A stretch of DNA of 64,000 bases from Burkholderiales bacterium (GTDB lineage: Bacteria > Pseudomonadota > Gammaproteobacteria > Burkholderiales > Burkholderiaceae_C), in contig JAJUGJ010000007.1 in assembly GCA_029268225.1 (NCBI GenBank), forward strand, positions 57,907 to 121,906. The letters are read 5' to 3'. This document shows, piece by piece, positions 9,541 to 18,963 of this stretch (position 1 is its first letter; each line of letters begins with the position of its first letter). A program made the position numbers and the translations under genes. The notes under the pieces are model-generated. The model was given only the letters and a program-made list of their open reading frames with translations, had not been told where the DNA came from and did not search any database.

Positions 9541-10077
9541 ATGACCATGAAACGCTTTCTGCTCCCCCTGGGCCTGTTCCTGGCCCTGGCTTCCACCCTG
9601 GCCCTGGGCCTCAAACGCGTGGACCCACAGGCCCTGCCGTCGCCGCTGGTGGGCCGGCCCGTGCCCGCTTTCAACCTGACGCAGCTCGACGCGCCGCAGC
9701 AGCGCATCAGCCCGGCGCAGTTCAAAGGCCAGGTCTGGGTGCTCAACGCCTGGGCCTCGTGGTGCACCTCGTTCCGCAAGGAGCACCCGGTGCTGCTGGA
9801 CCTGGCGCGCAAGGGCGTCGTGCCGCTGGTCGGCTTCAACTACCAGGACCAGCGTGAGCCCGGCAAGCAGTGGCTGCAAAAGCATGGCAACCCCTACCAG
9901 CTCACCGTGTTCGACGAGGATGGCCGTGCGGGCATGGACCTGGGCATCATCGGCGTGCCCGAGACCTTCGTCATCGACAAGCAGGGCGTGATCCGCCACA
10001 AGCACGCCGGCCCCATCACGCCGGAATGGGTGCAGCAGACCTTGCTGCCGCTGGTCAAGGAGCTGCAACGTGGCTGA
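9541..10077 (+). CDS. ccmG: CcmG/DsbE-like thioredoxin with only one active-site cysteine
   Basis: A 178-residue membrane-anchored periplasmic thioredoxin: signal anchor at residues 4-23, then the DsbE fold with the cis-proline motif GVPETFVID. CcmG normally keeps apocytochrome or CcmH cysteines reduced through a WCxxC site. Here the site reads WASWCTSFRKEHP, so Cys75 is kept but the resolving cysteine is Phe78 (codon TTC at 9772-9774; TGC would restore it). The rest of the family signature is intact and the frame is open. This may be a real loss of function, a mechanistic variant, or a base error in the sequence. The gene sits in its usual place between ccmF and ccmH and overlaps ccmH by eight bases. 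Confidence 0.9.
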   Translation: MTMKRFLLPLGLFLALASTLALGLKRVDPQALPSPLVGRPVPAFNLTQLDAPQQRISPAQFKGQVWVLNAWASWCTSFRKEHPVLLDLARKGVVPLVGFNYQDQREPGKQWLQKHGNPYQLTVFDEDGRAGMDLGIIGVPETFVIDKQGVIRHKHAGPITPEWVQQTLLPLVKELQRG

Positions 10078-10555
10078 CCTTCGGCGCTTGGCCAAGCGGG
10101 TGATCGTGATCGGCGGGTGGGTGCTGGCCGCCACACTCGCCCAGGCTCAACCCGTGATCCAGCCGCAAGACAGCGGCAACGCGGCGCTGGAGCTGCGAGT
10201 CAACCAGCTGGCGTCCGAGCTGCGTTGCCTGGTCTGCCAGAACCAGACGATTGCCGACTCGCACGCCGAGCTGGCCGTGCAGCTGAAAAACGAGGTGCGC
10301 ACCCAGCTGGCCCAAGGCCGCAGCGACGACGAGGTGCGCGACTTCATGGTGGCGCGCTATGGCGACTTCGTGCTGTACCGCCCGCCGGTGAGCGCTGCGA
10401 CCGCGCTGTTGTGGGCGGGGCCGGCGGTGCTGCTGTTGATTGGGCTGGGGTTGCTGGTGCAGCACATCCGCGCACGGCAGCGGCTGGATGCGGCTACGGC
10501 ATCGGAGCCGGACTCGGGGTGGCCTGACGAACCCAAGCCCAAGGAGCAGGCATGA
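10070..10555 (+). CDS. ccmH: CcmH (CycL-type), apocytochrome thiol reductase
   Basis: A 161-residue protein: signal peptide to about AQAQ (residues 1-27), then the LRCLVCQNQ motif with Cys53 and Cys56, and one C-terminal membrane helix (about 115-133). This is the short CcmH/CycL form, separate from CcmI. It holds the apocytochrome CxxCH thiols for heme attachment with CcmF and is normally re-reduced by CcmG. The GTG start at 10070 lies inside the ccmG end and follows AAGGAG. It overlaps ccmI by four bases. Confidence 0.94.
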   Translation: MADLRRLAKRVIVIGGWVLAATLAQAQPVIQPQDSGNAALELRVNQLASELRCLVCQNQTIADSHAELAVQLKNEVRTQLAQGRSDDEVRDFMVARYGDFVLYRPPVSAATALLWAGPAVLLLIGLGLLVQHIRARQRLDAATASEPDSGWPDEPKPKEQA

Positions 10556-11316
10556 GCGGATTTGCGGTGGTGAGTGGGGCGCTGGTGCTCGGCGCTGGGG
10601 CGTGGGTAACCTTGCCGTTGTGGCGTGCGCGTGCGGCCGAACCTCGTCCAGTTAGAGGGCGTGTCTGGGCTGCGGGTTTGACGGCGGGGCTGGCCGCGTT
10701 CACCGCGGGCGTCTATGTGTGGGTGGGCACGCCCCAAGCGCTGAACGGCCCCATCCCGGTGGCGCAGTGGGAAGAGCCTGCGGCCAGTGAGGCGCAGGCC
10801 TCAGCAGCGCCCGAGGGCTCGGCTCCTGGCGAGACCGCCGCGCCTACTCAAGCCCAGATCGAAGGCATGGTGAACCGCCTGGCCACACGGCTGCAGACCC
10901 AGCCCGATGACGCTGCTGGATGGCGCATGCTGGCGCGCTCGTATGAAACGCTGGGCCGCTTTGACGAGGCTGTGCAGGCCTACCAACGCCTGCTGGCCCT
11001 GCAGCCGTCCGATGCCGATCTGTTGACCGACTACGCGGTGACGCTGGGCATGAGCCAGGGGCGCACGCTGGTGGGGGCGCCGGAGGCGGTGATTCAGCAG
11101 GCGCTGAGTTTGAACCCGCGGCATGTGCAGGCGCTGGCCTTGGCTGGTAGCGCGTCGTTTGAGAAACGGGACTACCAACGGGCGATTGCCACCTGGAGGC
11201 AGTTGTTGAGCTTGGTGCCGCCGGGTGATGAGGTGCGTGCGTCGATTGAGGTAAACATTCGCAAGGCTGAGTCACTTCTGGAACTGGGACGAGGCAGCGC
11301 ATCAGCACCGATCTGA
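10552..11316 (+). CDS. ccmI: CcmI (CycH), TPR apocytochrome chaperone
   Basis: A 254-residue protein with two N-terminal membrane segments (about 4-22 and 39-58), a low-complexity Ala/Glu/Pro linker, and TPR repeats between about residues 105 and 245 (WRMLARSYETLGRFDEAVQAYQ and following). CcmI binds the C-terminal helix of apocytochromes c and delivers them to CcmFH. It is the last ccm gene and overlaps ccmH by ATGA. Base composition changes clearly right after its stop, where the A+T-richer island begins. Confidence 0.93.
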   Translation: MSGFAVVSGALVLGAGAWVTLPLWRARAAEPRPVRGRVWAAGLTAGLAAFTAGVYVWVGTPQALNGPIPVAQWEEPAASEAQASAAPEGSAPGETAAPTQAQIEGMVNRLATRLQTQPDDAAGWRMLARSYETLGRFDEAVQAYQRLLALQPSDADLLTDYAVTLGMSQGRTLVGAPEAVIQQALSLNPRHVQALALAGSASFEKRDYQRAIATWRQLLSLVPPGDEVRASIEVNIRKAESLLELGRGSASAPI

Positions 11317-11662
11317 GCGCTCACAGGCGTCACGTCGACACCCGTCTAGTCCGACTCAAAGCAGCCATTCGCTACTGTTTGACTACCAGACGATACAGTA
11401 ACCGTCTTTTGATTTTATTACATCAACAACCGATGCCGTCGGTACCTGTCGTTAAATTAGCTTCGGTTCAATTTAATGCAGCGCATCTAGGGGCGGGGCA
11501 CGAAAAATCCATGATATTGATTACATTTGCGGTCTATTGCTGATTTAAGTGTTAGCAACGCGCCCTTCTCAACGGTGCAGGAAATGTGTCTATGGAGCTC
11601 CTCCGGATTCGAAGCATAAGGTGCTCGCGGTTGAGTAGGGATCACTTTGCGTAGGAATGACC
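11317..11662. other. A+T-rich non-coding leader of the defence-like island
   Basis: No ORF is supported in these roughly 340 bases. Base composition drops sharply from the ccm genes. A short inverted repeat TTAAATT (11452-11458) and AATTTAA (11470-11476) flanks an 11-base spacer, and several T-rich tracts such as CTTTTGATTTTATTAC could serve as promoter elements. The stretch is long enough to hold a regulatory or structural RNA, but I see no clear retron msr/msd fold and no reverse transcriptase nearby. Confidence 0.5.
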
Positions 11663-13324
11663 ATGGTTCAGAAAAAATCGACCAAGAGCGATGCCTCTAG
11701 CTTGCATGTGCTTTTTGGGCATCGGGCCGCGTTGGAGGGGGATTTACCACCGAACACTGTTCTGATCGTTCCCTCTACAGACAGCTGGAACGATTTTGGA
11801 CACCACACCCGGATTGACTACCTGATCCGCATGCGCTCTGCAAAACAGTCTGTTGAGGCGAGCGGCTTCATCGGTTTTATCAACCCAGAAGCAGAGCGGA
11901 ACGGGAAGGACTTACTCCAGCAACTGGTTTCGACTCTGGGCGAATCAACCGTCACCGTGACGGGCGACCACAACTTCTTCACCATGCTGCCAGACATGGA
12001 GGCCTATCGACGTCTCGTTCAGGTATTGGGTCCAGACGACGCGACAGAAGTACTGACTGCATTGAATGACCTTGTCGCATTGAACGAGTTTGAGTCGACC
12101 GCGCCCATCCTGGATCTCGCTACCCAGTCAGAGGTGTTCTCGCTCTCATTCATGCGGAGTTCTGACTCTTACTTTGCGTACAAGAACGCCGGGCCGTTAC
12201 TGAGAGGACTTTCAAGCGAGCAAACGGGCATTCTGTCGCCTACATTGGCCATTCGATTCCAGCTGCCGGGGCGGCAGAATCAACACGACCTCAGGTTCAG
12301 CTTCGACCATTCTGCAGATTTGCCGAAGCGAATTGCCATGATCATCGGAAAGAACGGTGTTGGCAAGAGTCAAACGCTGGGGCGTATTGCCCGCGCAGCA
12401 ATCAACGGAGATGCAACCTTGACTGACGGGAATGATGGCGGGCGACCGCTGATCAACCGACTGCTCGCGTTTGCACCCACGAATGAGGCTGAGTCAGTTT
12501 TTCCGACTGACAAAAGGAAGCGCCCGCAAATCTGGTACCAGCGCTATTCAATGAATCGTGCTCGCAGGTCGAGGCGCAATGACTATCTGTCAGATCTAAT
12601 CGTACAGGTTGCTCGATCGACACAGACAGTTGCCTCGAAGTCGAGGTGGGAAATATTTACCGAGGCGCTGGATGCCATCACAGCGGCAGAACAGCTTCAC
12701 TTGCCGACCAACTCAGCATCGGGAGCATACGTACCACTTGCCAAGCTACCCCTAGGGCCGGAGCATCGGGCACTGGAACGGTTCGCCTCCATCGACGTCA
12801 AGAGGGAGCCAACACGCGTGGTGGAAGGCGAAGGCTACCCACTAAGCAGCGGAGAGATCTCGTTTCTCAAATTCGCGGCGCAGGCCAGCTTGCATATCGA
12901 GAATGGCTCATTGCTACTGCTGGACGAACCAGAAACGCACCTTCATCCGAACTTCATCAGCCGGTTTGTTTCGCTCTTGGACGGTCTGCTCGAGGCCACC
13001 GGATCAGCCGCCATCATTGCAACGCACTCAGCGTACTTCGTTCGGGAGGTGTTTCGCGAGCAGGTCACAGTGTTGAGCGTAGACAGCGAGAACTTTGTCC
13101 ATGCCCAACGGCCGAAGCTGCGTACCTTTGGCGCTGATGTAGGGGCAATCTCCTACTTCGTGTTCGGGGAGGACGAGCCCTCAAGGTTGGCCGGAGAAGT
13201 CGAGCGCAGGCTGGTCGCCAAGGGAGTACCTTGGCCACAGATTTACGAGCAGTACAACGACGAGCTTTCCTTGGAGACATTGAATGCTCTTCGTGCGGCA
13301 ATCGAAGTCAAGGAGCGCGCGTGA
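11663..13324 (+). CDS. AAA/ABC-type ATPase, PtuA-like (Septu-like defence)
   Basis: A 553-residue SMC/RecF-like ATPase. Walker A GKNGVGKSQ is at about 229-237, an ABC-type signature LSSGE at 394-398, Walker B LLLLDEPETHLH with D421/E422, and an H-loop ATHS with H455. About 225 residues precede Walker A, of which I recognise no domain. There is no TOPRIM domain after the H-loop, so it is not an OLD/GajA nuclease. The next gene is an HNH nuclease joined by a GTGA overlap, the arrangement of PtuA-PtuB in Septu. The start at 11663 was preferred over ATG 11657 because the AGGA site sits 6 bases before it. Codon use is less G+C-rich than in the flanking ccm and gro genes, a sign of transfer. Confidence 0.8.
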   Translation: MVQKKSTKSDASSLHVLFGHRAALEGDLPPNTVLIVPSTDSWNDFGHHTRIDYLIRMRSAKQSVEASGFIGFINPEAERNGKDLLQQLVSTLGESTVTVTGDHNFFTMLPDMEAYRRLVQVLGPDDATEVLTALNDLVALNEFESTAPILDLATQSEVFSLSFMRSSDSYFAYKNAGPLLRGLSSEQTGILSPTLAIRFQLPGRQNQHDLRFSFDHSADLPKRIAMIIGKNGVGKSQTLGRIARAAINGDATLTDGNDGGRPLINRLLAFAPTNEAESVFPTDKRKRPQIWYQRYSMNRARRSRRNDYLSDLIVQVARSTQTVASKSRWEIFTEALDAITAAEQLHLPTNSASGAYVPLAKLPLGPEHRALERFASIDVKREPTRVVEGEGYPLSSGEISFLKFAAQASLHIENGSLLLLDEPETHLHPNFISRFVSLLDGLLEATGSAAIIATHSAYFVREVFREQVTVLSVDSENFVHAQRPKLRTFGADVGAISYFVFGEDEPSRLAGEVERRLVAKGVPWPQIYEQYNDELSLETLNALRAAIEVKERA

Positions 13325-14187
13325 ACAAGGTTCCGTTACCGCAATACGATGATTCAACCGCATTCGACAACCTGTCAAATAACAAACGGCTCGGAAGCTA
13401 TCCGCAGCTTCAGCCTTTGGTTGGCACCGTCAAGGCCAGCTACGCTCAATACTTGGCTGTCAACGGTGAGCCGACGCTTGTCCACAATCCACAGATTGGT
13501 GTTGCTGAAGCCAAGTTTTTGAGGGGGCATTACTCGTCGCCGCCAGCTGATTTGGGTCACATAACCAAGATGCGGGAGTCGACCGAGCACCTCGTATGCC
13601 CAATGTGTGGATCAATGCACAGCGGTACGCTGGATCACTACTTACCGAAGAATGGGTATCCGATCTTCTCCGTGCTCTCGAAGAACCTGGTGCCGGCCTG
13701 CAAGTGCAACAGCAAGCGGAGCGAGACGCTCCTGGGGACTAATCCGGGCGAGCGCATTTTGCACCCGTACTTCGATAACTGTCTTGCCGAGCGACTGATT
13801 AGAGCGAATTTTGAGGACTTGGGCGAAGTGCCGAGAGTTTCGCTTGCACTGATGATCCCGAACTCACATCCTGACTATATGGCTATAAGCTTTCACGTTC
13901 GGGAGATCGTCGAAAAATCAGCGATTCGGAAGTACTTGGCCGATAAATGGAGCTTGCTATTCATCAAGCCAAGTCTTGTCGTGCGAGCCTTTGCGGAGAA
14001 TTTTGCAACATTGAATCAAGTTCAGAGCATTCTTGAAAAGGAGCGTGATGCTTTGGACGCCACGCACTACGGCAAAAACAACTGGAACTCCATCTTCGTG
14101 TCTGGTTTACTAGATGCACCTGTCCTGACATGGTTGACCCAAATACTTTCTGCACCTGGCCGTGTACCTGACAGCAGTCTTGGCTGA
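13321..14187 (+). CDS. HNH endonuclease, PtuB-like (Septu-like defence)
   Basis: A 288-residue protein with a zinc-ribbon HNH core: CPMCG (C93, C96), LDHYLPK (D105, H106), then NLVPACKCNSKRS (C127, C129, N130). It follows the ATPase with a GTG start inside the ATPase stop and a good AAGGAG site, so the two are translated together. In Septu the ATPase controls the PtuB nuclease, which cuts nucleic acid after phage sensing. The second metal pair is C-x-C instead of the more usual C-x2-C. The protein is longer than many PtuB proteins, with about 150 residues after the HNH core and no domain I recognise. The ORF is open further upstream, but only inside the ATPase gene. Confidence 0.78.
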   Translation: MNKVPLPQYDDSTAFDNLSNNKRLGSYPQLQPLVGTVKASYAQYLAVNGEPTLVHNPQIGVAEAKFLRGHYSSPPADLGHITKMRESTEHLVCPMCGSMHSGTLDHYLPKNGYPIFSVLSKNLVPACKCNSKRSETLLGTNPGERILHPYFDNCLAERLIRANFEDLGEVPRVSLALMIPNSHPDYMAISFHVREIVEKSAIRKYLADKWSLLFIKPSLVVRAFAENFATLNQVQSILEKERDALDATHYGKNNWNSIFVSGLLDAPVLTWLTQILSAPGRVPDSSLG

Positions 14188-14281
14188 TCGCCTGCCTGCC
14201 GCGTAAGAAATTGCCTATCGTGAAGCAATCAGTATTATTTTGGATCGACGTTGAGGCGCCAACTAAGAATGTTTTCTTTAC

Positions 14282-15043
14282 ATGAGGCGGAAACCGACAA
14301 TGCTGTTTTCTGAGAACAGTAGTCTCTTGCGAATACCCAGTTCTGCTGACGTTCAGGACGTGATGTACTTGGACGCGATGCGCTATGCAGCAGAGATGAT
14401 CGAACTGTCGTATGTTCGGCTGTGTGATTCGTTGCTCCGACTCCCAATTGAGGACGATGTGACGAGGCATAGGTATCTCAGTGTCGCCTCAATCCAGGAT
14501 GCTTGGGCAATGATCGATTCGTCCGACCGACTACGTAGCTTGATCAGGCCTTCAAAAATTCTGAGTTCTTACCCTGATTTCTGCGCGGAGTTTGTTGAGA
14601 GTGTCGCGCCAATTCGTGAGTTGAGAAACACGGTTCAACACCTAGACCACAAGATTCCAAGTTTGGCAGCCAAGGATTGGCCAGTCTGGGGCACGCTTCG
14701 ATGGTTTGAGTGGCGAGAACCGCCTCGCAAAGGGGTGTCCTGTCTCCTGCAAGCAGGAGGGCATGTGGAAAGGCGGCCACTGAATATTCAATCTCCTCGT
14801 CACAGGCAAGATGTCATCGGTGTGTCCGATGTGATCTTGGCTAGCAGGGGGGTTGAGGTGTCTCTGAACGTTTTGCGGGAAAATGTTTTTATGTTCTCCC
14901 AGACGCTCGACGATATTGTTTCCGAAGCGTTCGAGCAAGTAGCGACCGAGGAACGTCTTGCTGATTTGTTCCTGCATGTCGGCGTGGACTTTCAAGTAGA
15001 AGAGCTCGTTGTCAAGGCTGACTCAAAATCTGAGACAGCCTGA
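14282..15043 (+). CDS. Unrecognised protein with a HEPN-type RNTVQH motif
   Basis: A 253-residue, mostly helical soluble protein. It contains ELRNTVQH at residues 113-120, so R115-N-x3-H120, which fits the catalytic Rx4-6H motif of HEPN ribonucleases, including the polar residue after Arg. Nothing else allows a firm family call. The start is uncertain: ATG 14282 has no clear ribosome site, ATG 14300 (MLFSENSS) has GAGGCGGA upstream. It lies 94 bases after the HNH gene on the same strand and shares the lower G+C of the island. HEPN proteins are common effectors in abortive infection and toxin-antitoxin systems, so a role as an added effector is plausible but inferred. Confidence 0.5.
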   Translation: MRRKPTMLFSENSSLLRIPSSADVQDVMYLDAMRYAAEMIELSYVRLCDSLLRLPIEDDVTRHRYLSVASIQDAWAMIDSSDRLRSLIRPSKILSSYPDFCAEFVESVAPIRELRNTVQHLDHKIPSLAAKDWPVWGTLRWFEWREPPRKGVSCLLQAGGHVERRPLNIQSPRHRQDVIGVSDVILASRGVEVSLNVLRENVFMFSQTLDDIVSEAFEQVATEERLADLFLHVGVDFQVEELVVKADSKSETA

Positions 15044-15228
15044 TGCTTGCCGCAGGCTTAAATATTTATGCACGGCAAGTAATAAGTGGCACTTCTGTTG
15101 CGGAACATCTGGGGGAGGATTGATTAAATATGCGTCACACTTATCTCTGGCAATAGTTATATCAAGTCACCTCATTTCATCGATTTATTTAAAAAGCAGA
15201 ACAACCATCAACATTAAAAGGGGCATCG

Positions 15229-16560
15229 GTGAAGAAGTCAGGCTCCATACAAGATAGCCTCAGCAGTTGTATAGCCGAAGCTGCCTCAATCGATTACCTG
15301 CTGCCACTGTTGCTTAGGCGTGTAGCGGAAAGCAGAAACATCAGCTTGTCTGACCTTGAGATCGCGTGTCTCGCAGCAGGGATCCGGGATGCGAAAGACG
15401 GTGAAATTCACCTTGAGTTGGATCTGCCGTGCGCCTTAGGCTCGACAAAGGATGAGATCCAAGCGTCTGTGCAAGGGTTTATAGAAGATCTGAAGGGCGC
15501 AATTCCATTCATACAAAATGAACTGGAAGATGCTGTATATCAGGTGGTTGCCGAGACGCTACCCAAAGTGGCCCAAGATATCAGCTCTCATATTTCTGAC
15601 CGAAATCTTGAGCATTTGCAAAAATTGAAGAGGGTGCATGAAGATCGCGTTGCGTCGGTTCTGAGGCTATGGGGAGAAGCTATCGAGCAACTAGACATAC
15701 TGAGGCATATGGTGTTGGACTGGAGCTCTATGGCGCTGGGCCAGCGTCAGGGTACCTATGCCAAGCCGAACACAGCGTTCGCGCTGCATAAGCTTGCCCA
15801 GCGCGCATACGAGATCGTAGGTGAAGTGATTGTGCTCATCCGTGCTGGCTATGCTGATGGTGCGTTGGCACGATGGCGATCCCTTCATGAAGTATGTGTT
15901 ATCGCAATGTTCTTGACACATCGATCCGACAGGTGCGCGGAAATGTACCTCGCCCATCACTGGGTGGAAGAACTGCGACTGCTAGAAGTCGATAAAGGTA
16001 GCGGCACTGCCCACTCCTTTAACTCTCACCGCGACAACTACACGCGCGACCTACGCGCGAAGGTAGCCGCACTTTCCTCAAAATTTGGTGCGGTCTTTAC
16101 TGGTGACTATGGTTGGGCGGCTACAGAGCTTGCTTGCAAAAGAACCACGTTTCGAGATTTGGAATGTCAGGTTGGCCTGGAAACACTCAGGCGTGGATAT
16201 CGACAAGCCAATAGCACCGTTCATGGAGGTGCCCTCGCAACGTTGACAAGGATCAGTCTCGGTCCGGGCGTCGCCGACAGTGCCGATGCCCCACTAGCTC
16301 ACGGCTGCGAGATCGCTGCGAACTACACCACTGCGTCACTGTCGATGATGGTGGCCGAACTCTGCCTTGAGGCAGGGGATGCAGACCTGTTGGTAACAAG
16401 CATGGTTGTTCACAATCAGGCGCTAAAGATACGAGAGCAAATCGAACGGGTACAGAAGCACCTCGCCGGTAACTCACCACGGTCGCGAATGCTTTCGCGT
16501 AGAGCAGCCCAGCGAGAGTCCAGACTCAAAAAGACAGGACGGAAGCCTCGTCAACAGTAG
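15229..16560 (+). CDS. DUF5677-type protein in the defence-like island
   Basis: A 443-residue protein. The segment from about 190 to 340 has IRAGYADGALARWRSLHEV and YRQANSTVHGG, which match my memory of DUF5677 proteins, often found near defence genes. Residues R325 to H332 also form an Rx6H spacing, compatible with a degenerate HEPN motif. The N-terminal 180 residues are helical and charged, with possible coiled coil near 125-160. The C terminus is very basic (RRAAQRESRLKKTGRKPRQ). The start is GTG 15229 with AAAAGGGG upstream. A 185-base A+T-rich gap separates it from the HEPN-motif gene, so it may have its own promoter. Confidence 0.55.
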   Translation: MKKSGSIQDSLSSCIAEAASIDYLLPLLLRRVAESRNISLSDLEIACLAAGIRDAKDGEIHLELDLPCALGSTKDEIQASVQGFIEDLKGAIPFIQNELEDAVYQVVAETLPKVAQDISSHISDRNLEHLQKLKRVHEDRVASVLRLWGEAIEQLDILRHMVLDWSSMALGQRQGTYAKPNTAFALHKLAQRAYEIVGEVIVLIRAGYADGALARWRSLHEVCVIAMFLTHRSDRCAEMYLAHHWVEELRLLEVDKGSGTAHSFNSHRDNYTRDLRAKVAALSSKFGAVFTGDYGWAATELACKRTTFRDLECQVGLETLRRGYRQANSTVHGGALATLTRISLGPGVADSADAPLAHGCEIAANYTTASLSMMVAELCLEAGDADLLVTSMVVHNQALKIREQIERVQKHLAGNSPRSRMLSRRAAQRESRLKKTGRKPRQQ

Positions 16561-16610
16561 TTAGCCGCCAGCGGAGTGTCGCGAGCTACCGCAATCACAG
16601 CTCTTTCCCG

Positions 16611-16618
16611 CCCCATAT
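16611..16618 (+). promoter_or_regulatory. Candidate sigma-32 -10 element for groESL
   Basis: CCCCATAT matches the heat-shock -10 consensus CCCCATNT exactly and lies 163 bases upstream of groES. The -35 side is poor: no CTTGAA-like hexamer at the right spacing. No CIRCE (HrcA) repeat is seen. Sigma-32 control is therefore plausible but only half supported. Confidence 0.35.
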
Positions 16619-16696
16619 GTGTTTGCCACCCACCCTCATGCGCAAACATCAGTTCCTCTGTGCCTGACCTCCTCCTATCGTTGAGTCAAGGCAGCG

Positions 16697-16729
16697 AAAG
16701 CCGCGCCGTGTCGGTCACCGCGCGGCTTT
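16697..16729 (+). terminator. Perfect 10-bp inverted repeat, terminator or leader hairpin
   Basis: AAAGCCGCGC (16697-16706) and GCGCGGCTTT (16720-16729) enclose a 13-base loop and are followed by TGTCGTCTTTCG. It could end the island transcript. If transcription starts at the upstream heat-shock-like element, it would instead be a hairpin in the groES leader, 51 bases before the start codon. Confidence 0.5.
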
Positions 16730-16780
16730 GTCGTCTTTCGCTCGCTCTGTTTGTCAGACCCACACAGGAATCTCTCGGCC

Positions 16781-17071
16781 ATGCCTCTCCGTCCCCTGCA
16801 CGATCGCCTGATCGTCCAACGCAAAGAACCTGAACTCAAGACCGCCGGCGGCATCGTCCTGCCCGACTCGGCCGGCGAAAAGCCCGAACAAGGCGTGGTG
16901 CTGGCCACCGGCCCCGGCCGCCGCAACGACCAAGGCCAGTTCGTGCCCCTCATCGTCCAGCCCGGCAACACCGTGCTGTTCGGCAAGTACAGCGGCCAGA
17001 CCGTGAAGCTCGACGGCGAGGAACTCCTCGTCATCCGCGAGGAAGACGTCCTCGCCATCGTCGAAGCCTGA
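16781..17071 (+). CDS. groES: GroES co-chaperonin
   Basis: A 96-residue protein, the standard GroES length, starting [12 protein letters not shown] and containing the mobile-loop region [16 protein letters not shown] and [28 protein letters not shown] at the end. GroES caps the GroEL cavity and drives substrate encapsulation. The AGGAA ribosome site is rather far from the ATG. groEL begins 32 bases after the stop, forming the usual two-gene operon. Confidence 0.97.
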   Translation: MPLRPLHDRLIVQRKEPELKTAGGIVLPDSAGEKPEQGVVLATGPGRRNDQGQFVPLIVQPGNTVLFGKYSGQTVKLDGEELLVIREEDVLAIVEA

Positions 17072-17088
17072 TCCCCTCATTGAAGTAA

Positions 17089-18741
<1,653 letters not shown>

Positions 18742-18757
18742 TCGCTGAACCCTGAAT

Positions 18758-18788
18758 GCAAACAGCCCGACGTGATCGGGCTGTTTGC
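18758..18788 (+). terminator. Rho-independent terminator of groESL
   Basis: A perfect 13-base stem, GCAAACAGCCCGA and TCGGGCTGTTTGC, with loop CGTGA, begins 17 bases after the groEL stop. Confidence 0.75.
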
Positions 18789-18963
18789 ATGGGTGGCTGG
18801 CCAGCCGTACTGCGCAGCGCGAGCACAGTCAGGTTCAATGCAAAAGAAGAACCGGAAACACACCAAGAAGTCACACCACGGCTGCCTAGGCAATGTGGAT
18901 AGACACTGAAGATTCCATTTTGAGTATGATCAATAACCTAACCTAACACCTTCCGTCCAAGCC

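Noticed and set aside
7749..9839. 696-codon minus-strand ORF
   Set aside because: Antisense to ccmF and ccmG; Gln/His/Ala-rich and without a ribosome site.
11317..11662. Retron non-coding RNA before the Septu-like pair
   Set aside because: Some retrons use PtuAB as effector, but no reverse transcriptase is present and no msr/msd-like fold is evident.
11349..16708. Possible direct repeats at the island borders (GACTCAAAGCAGC near 11350 and GAGTCAAGGCAGC near 16683)
   Set aside because: Two mismatches in 13 bases and no integrase or tRNA end; not enough to call attachment sites.
16561..16780. CIRCE/HrcA operator before groES
   Set aside because: No TTAGCACTC-N9-GAGTGCTAA-like repeat is seen.
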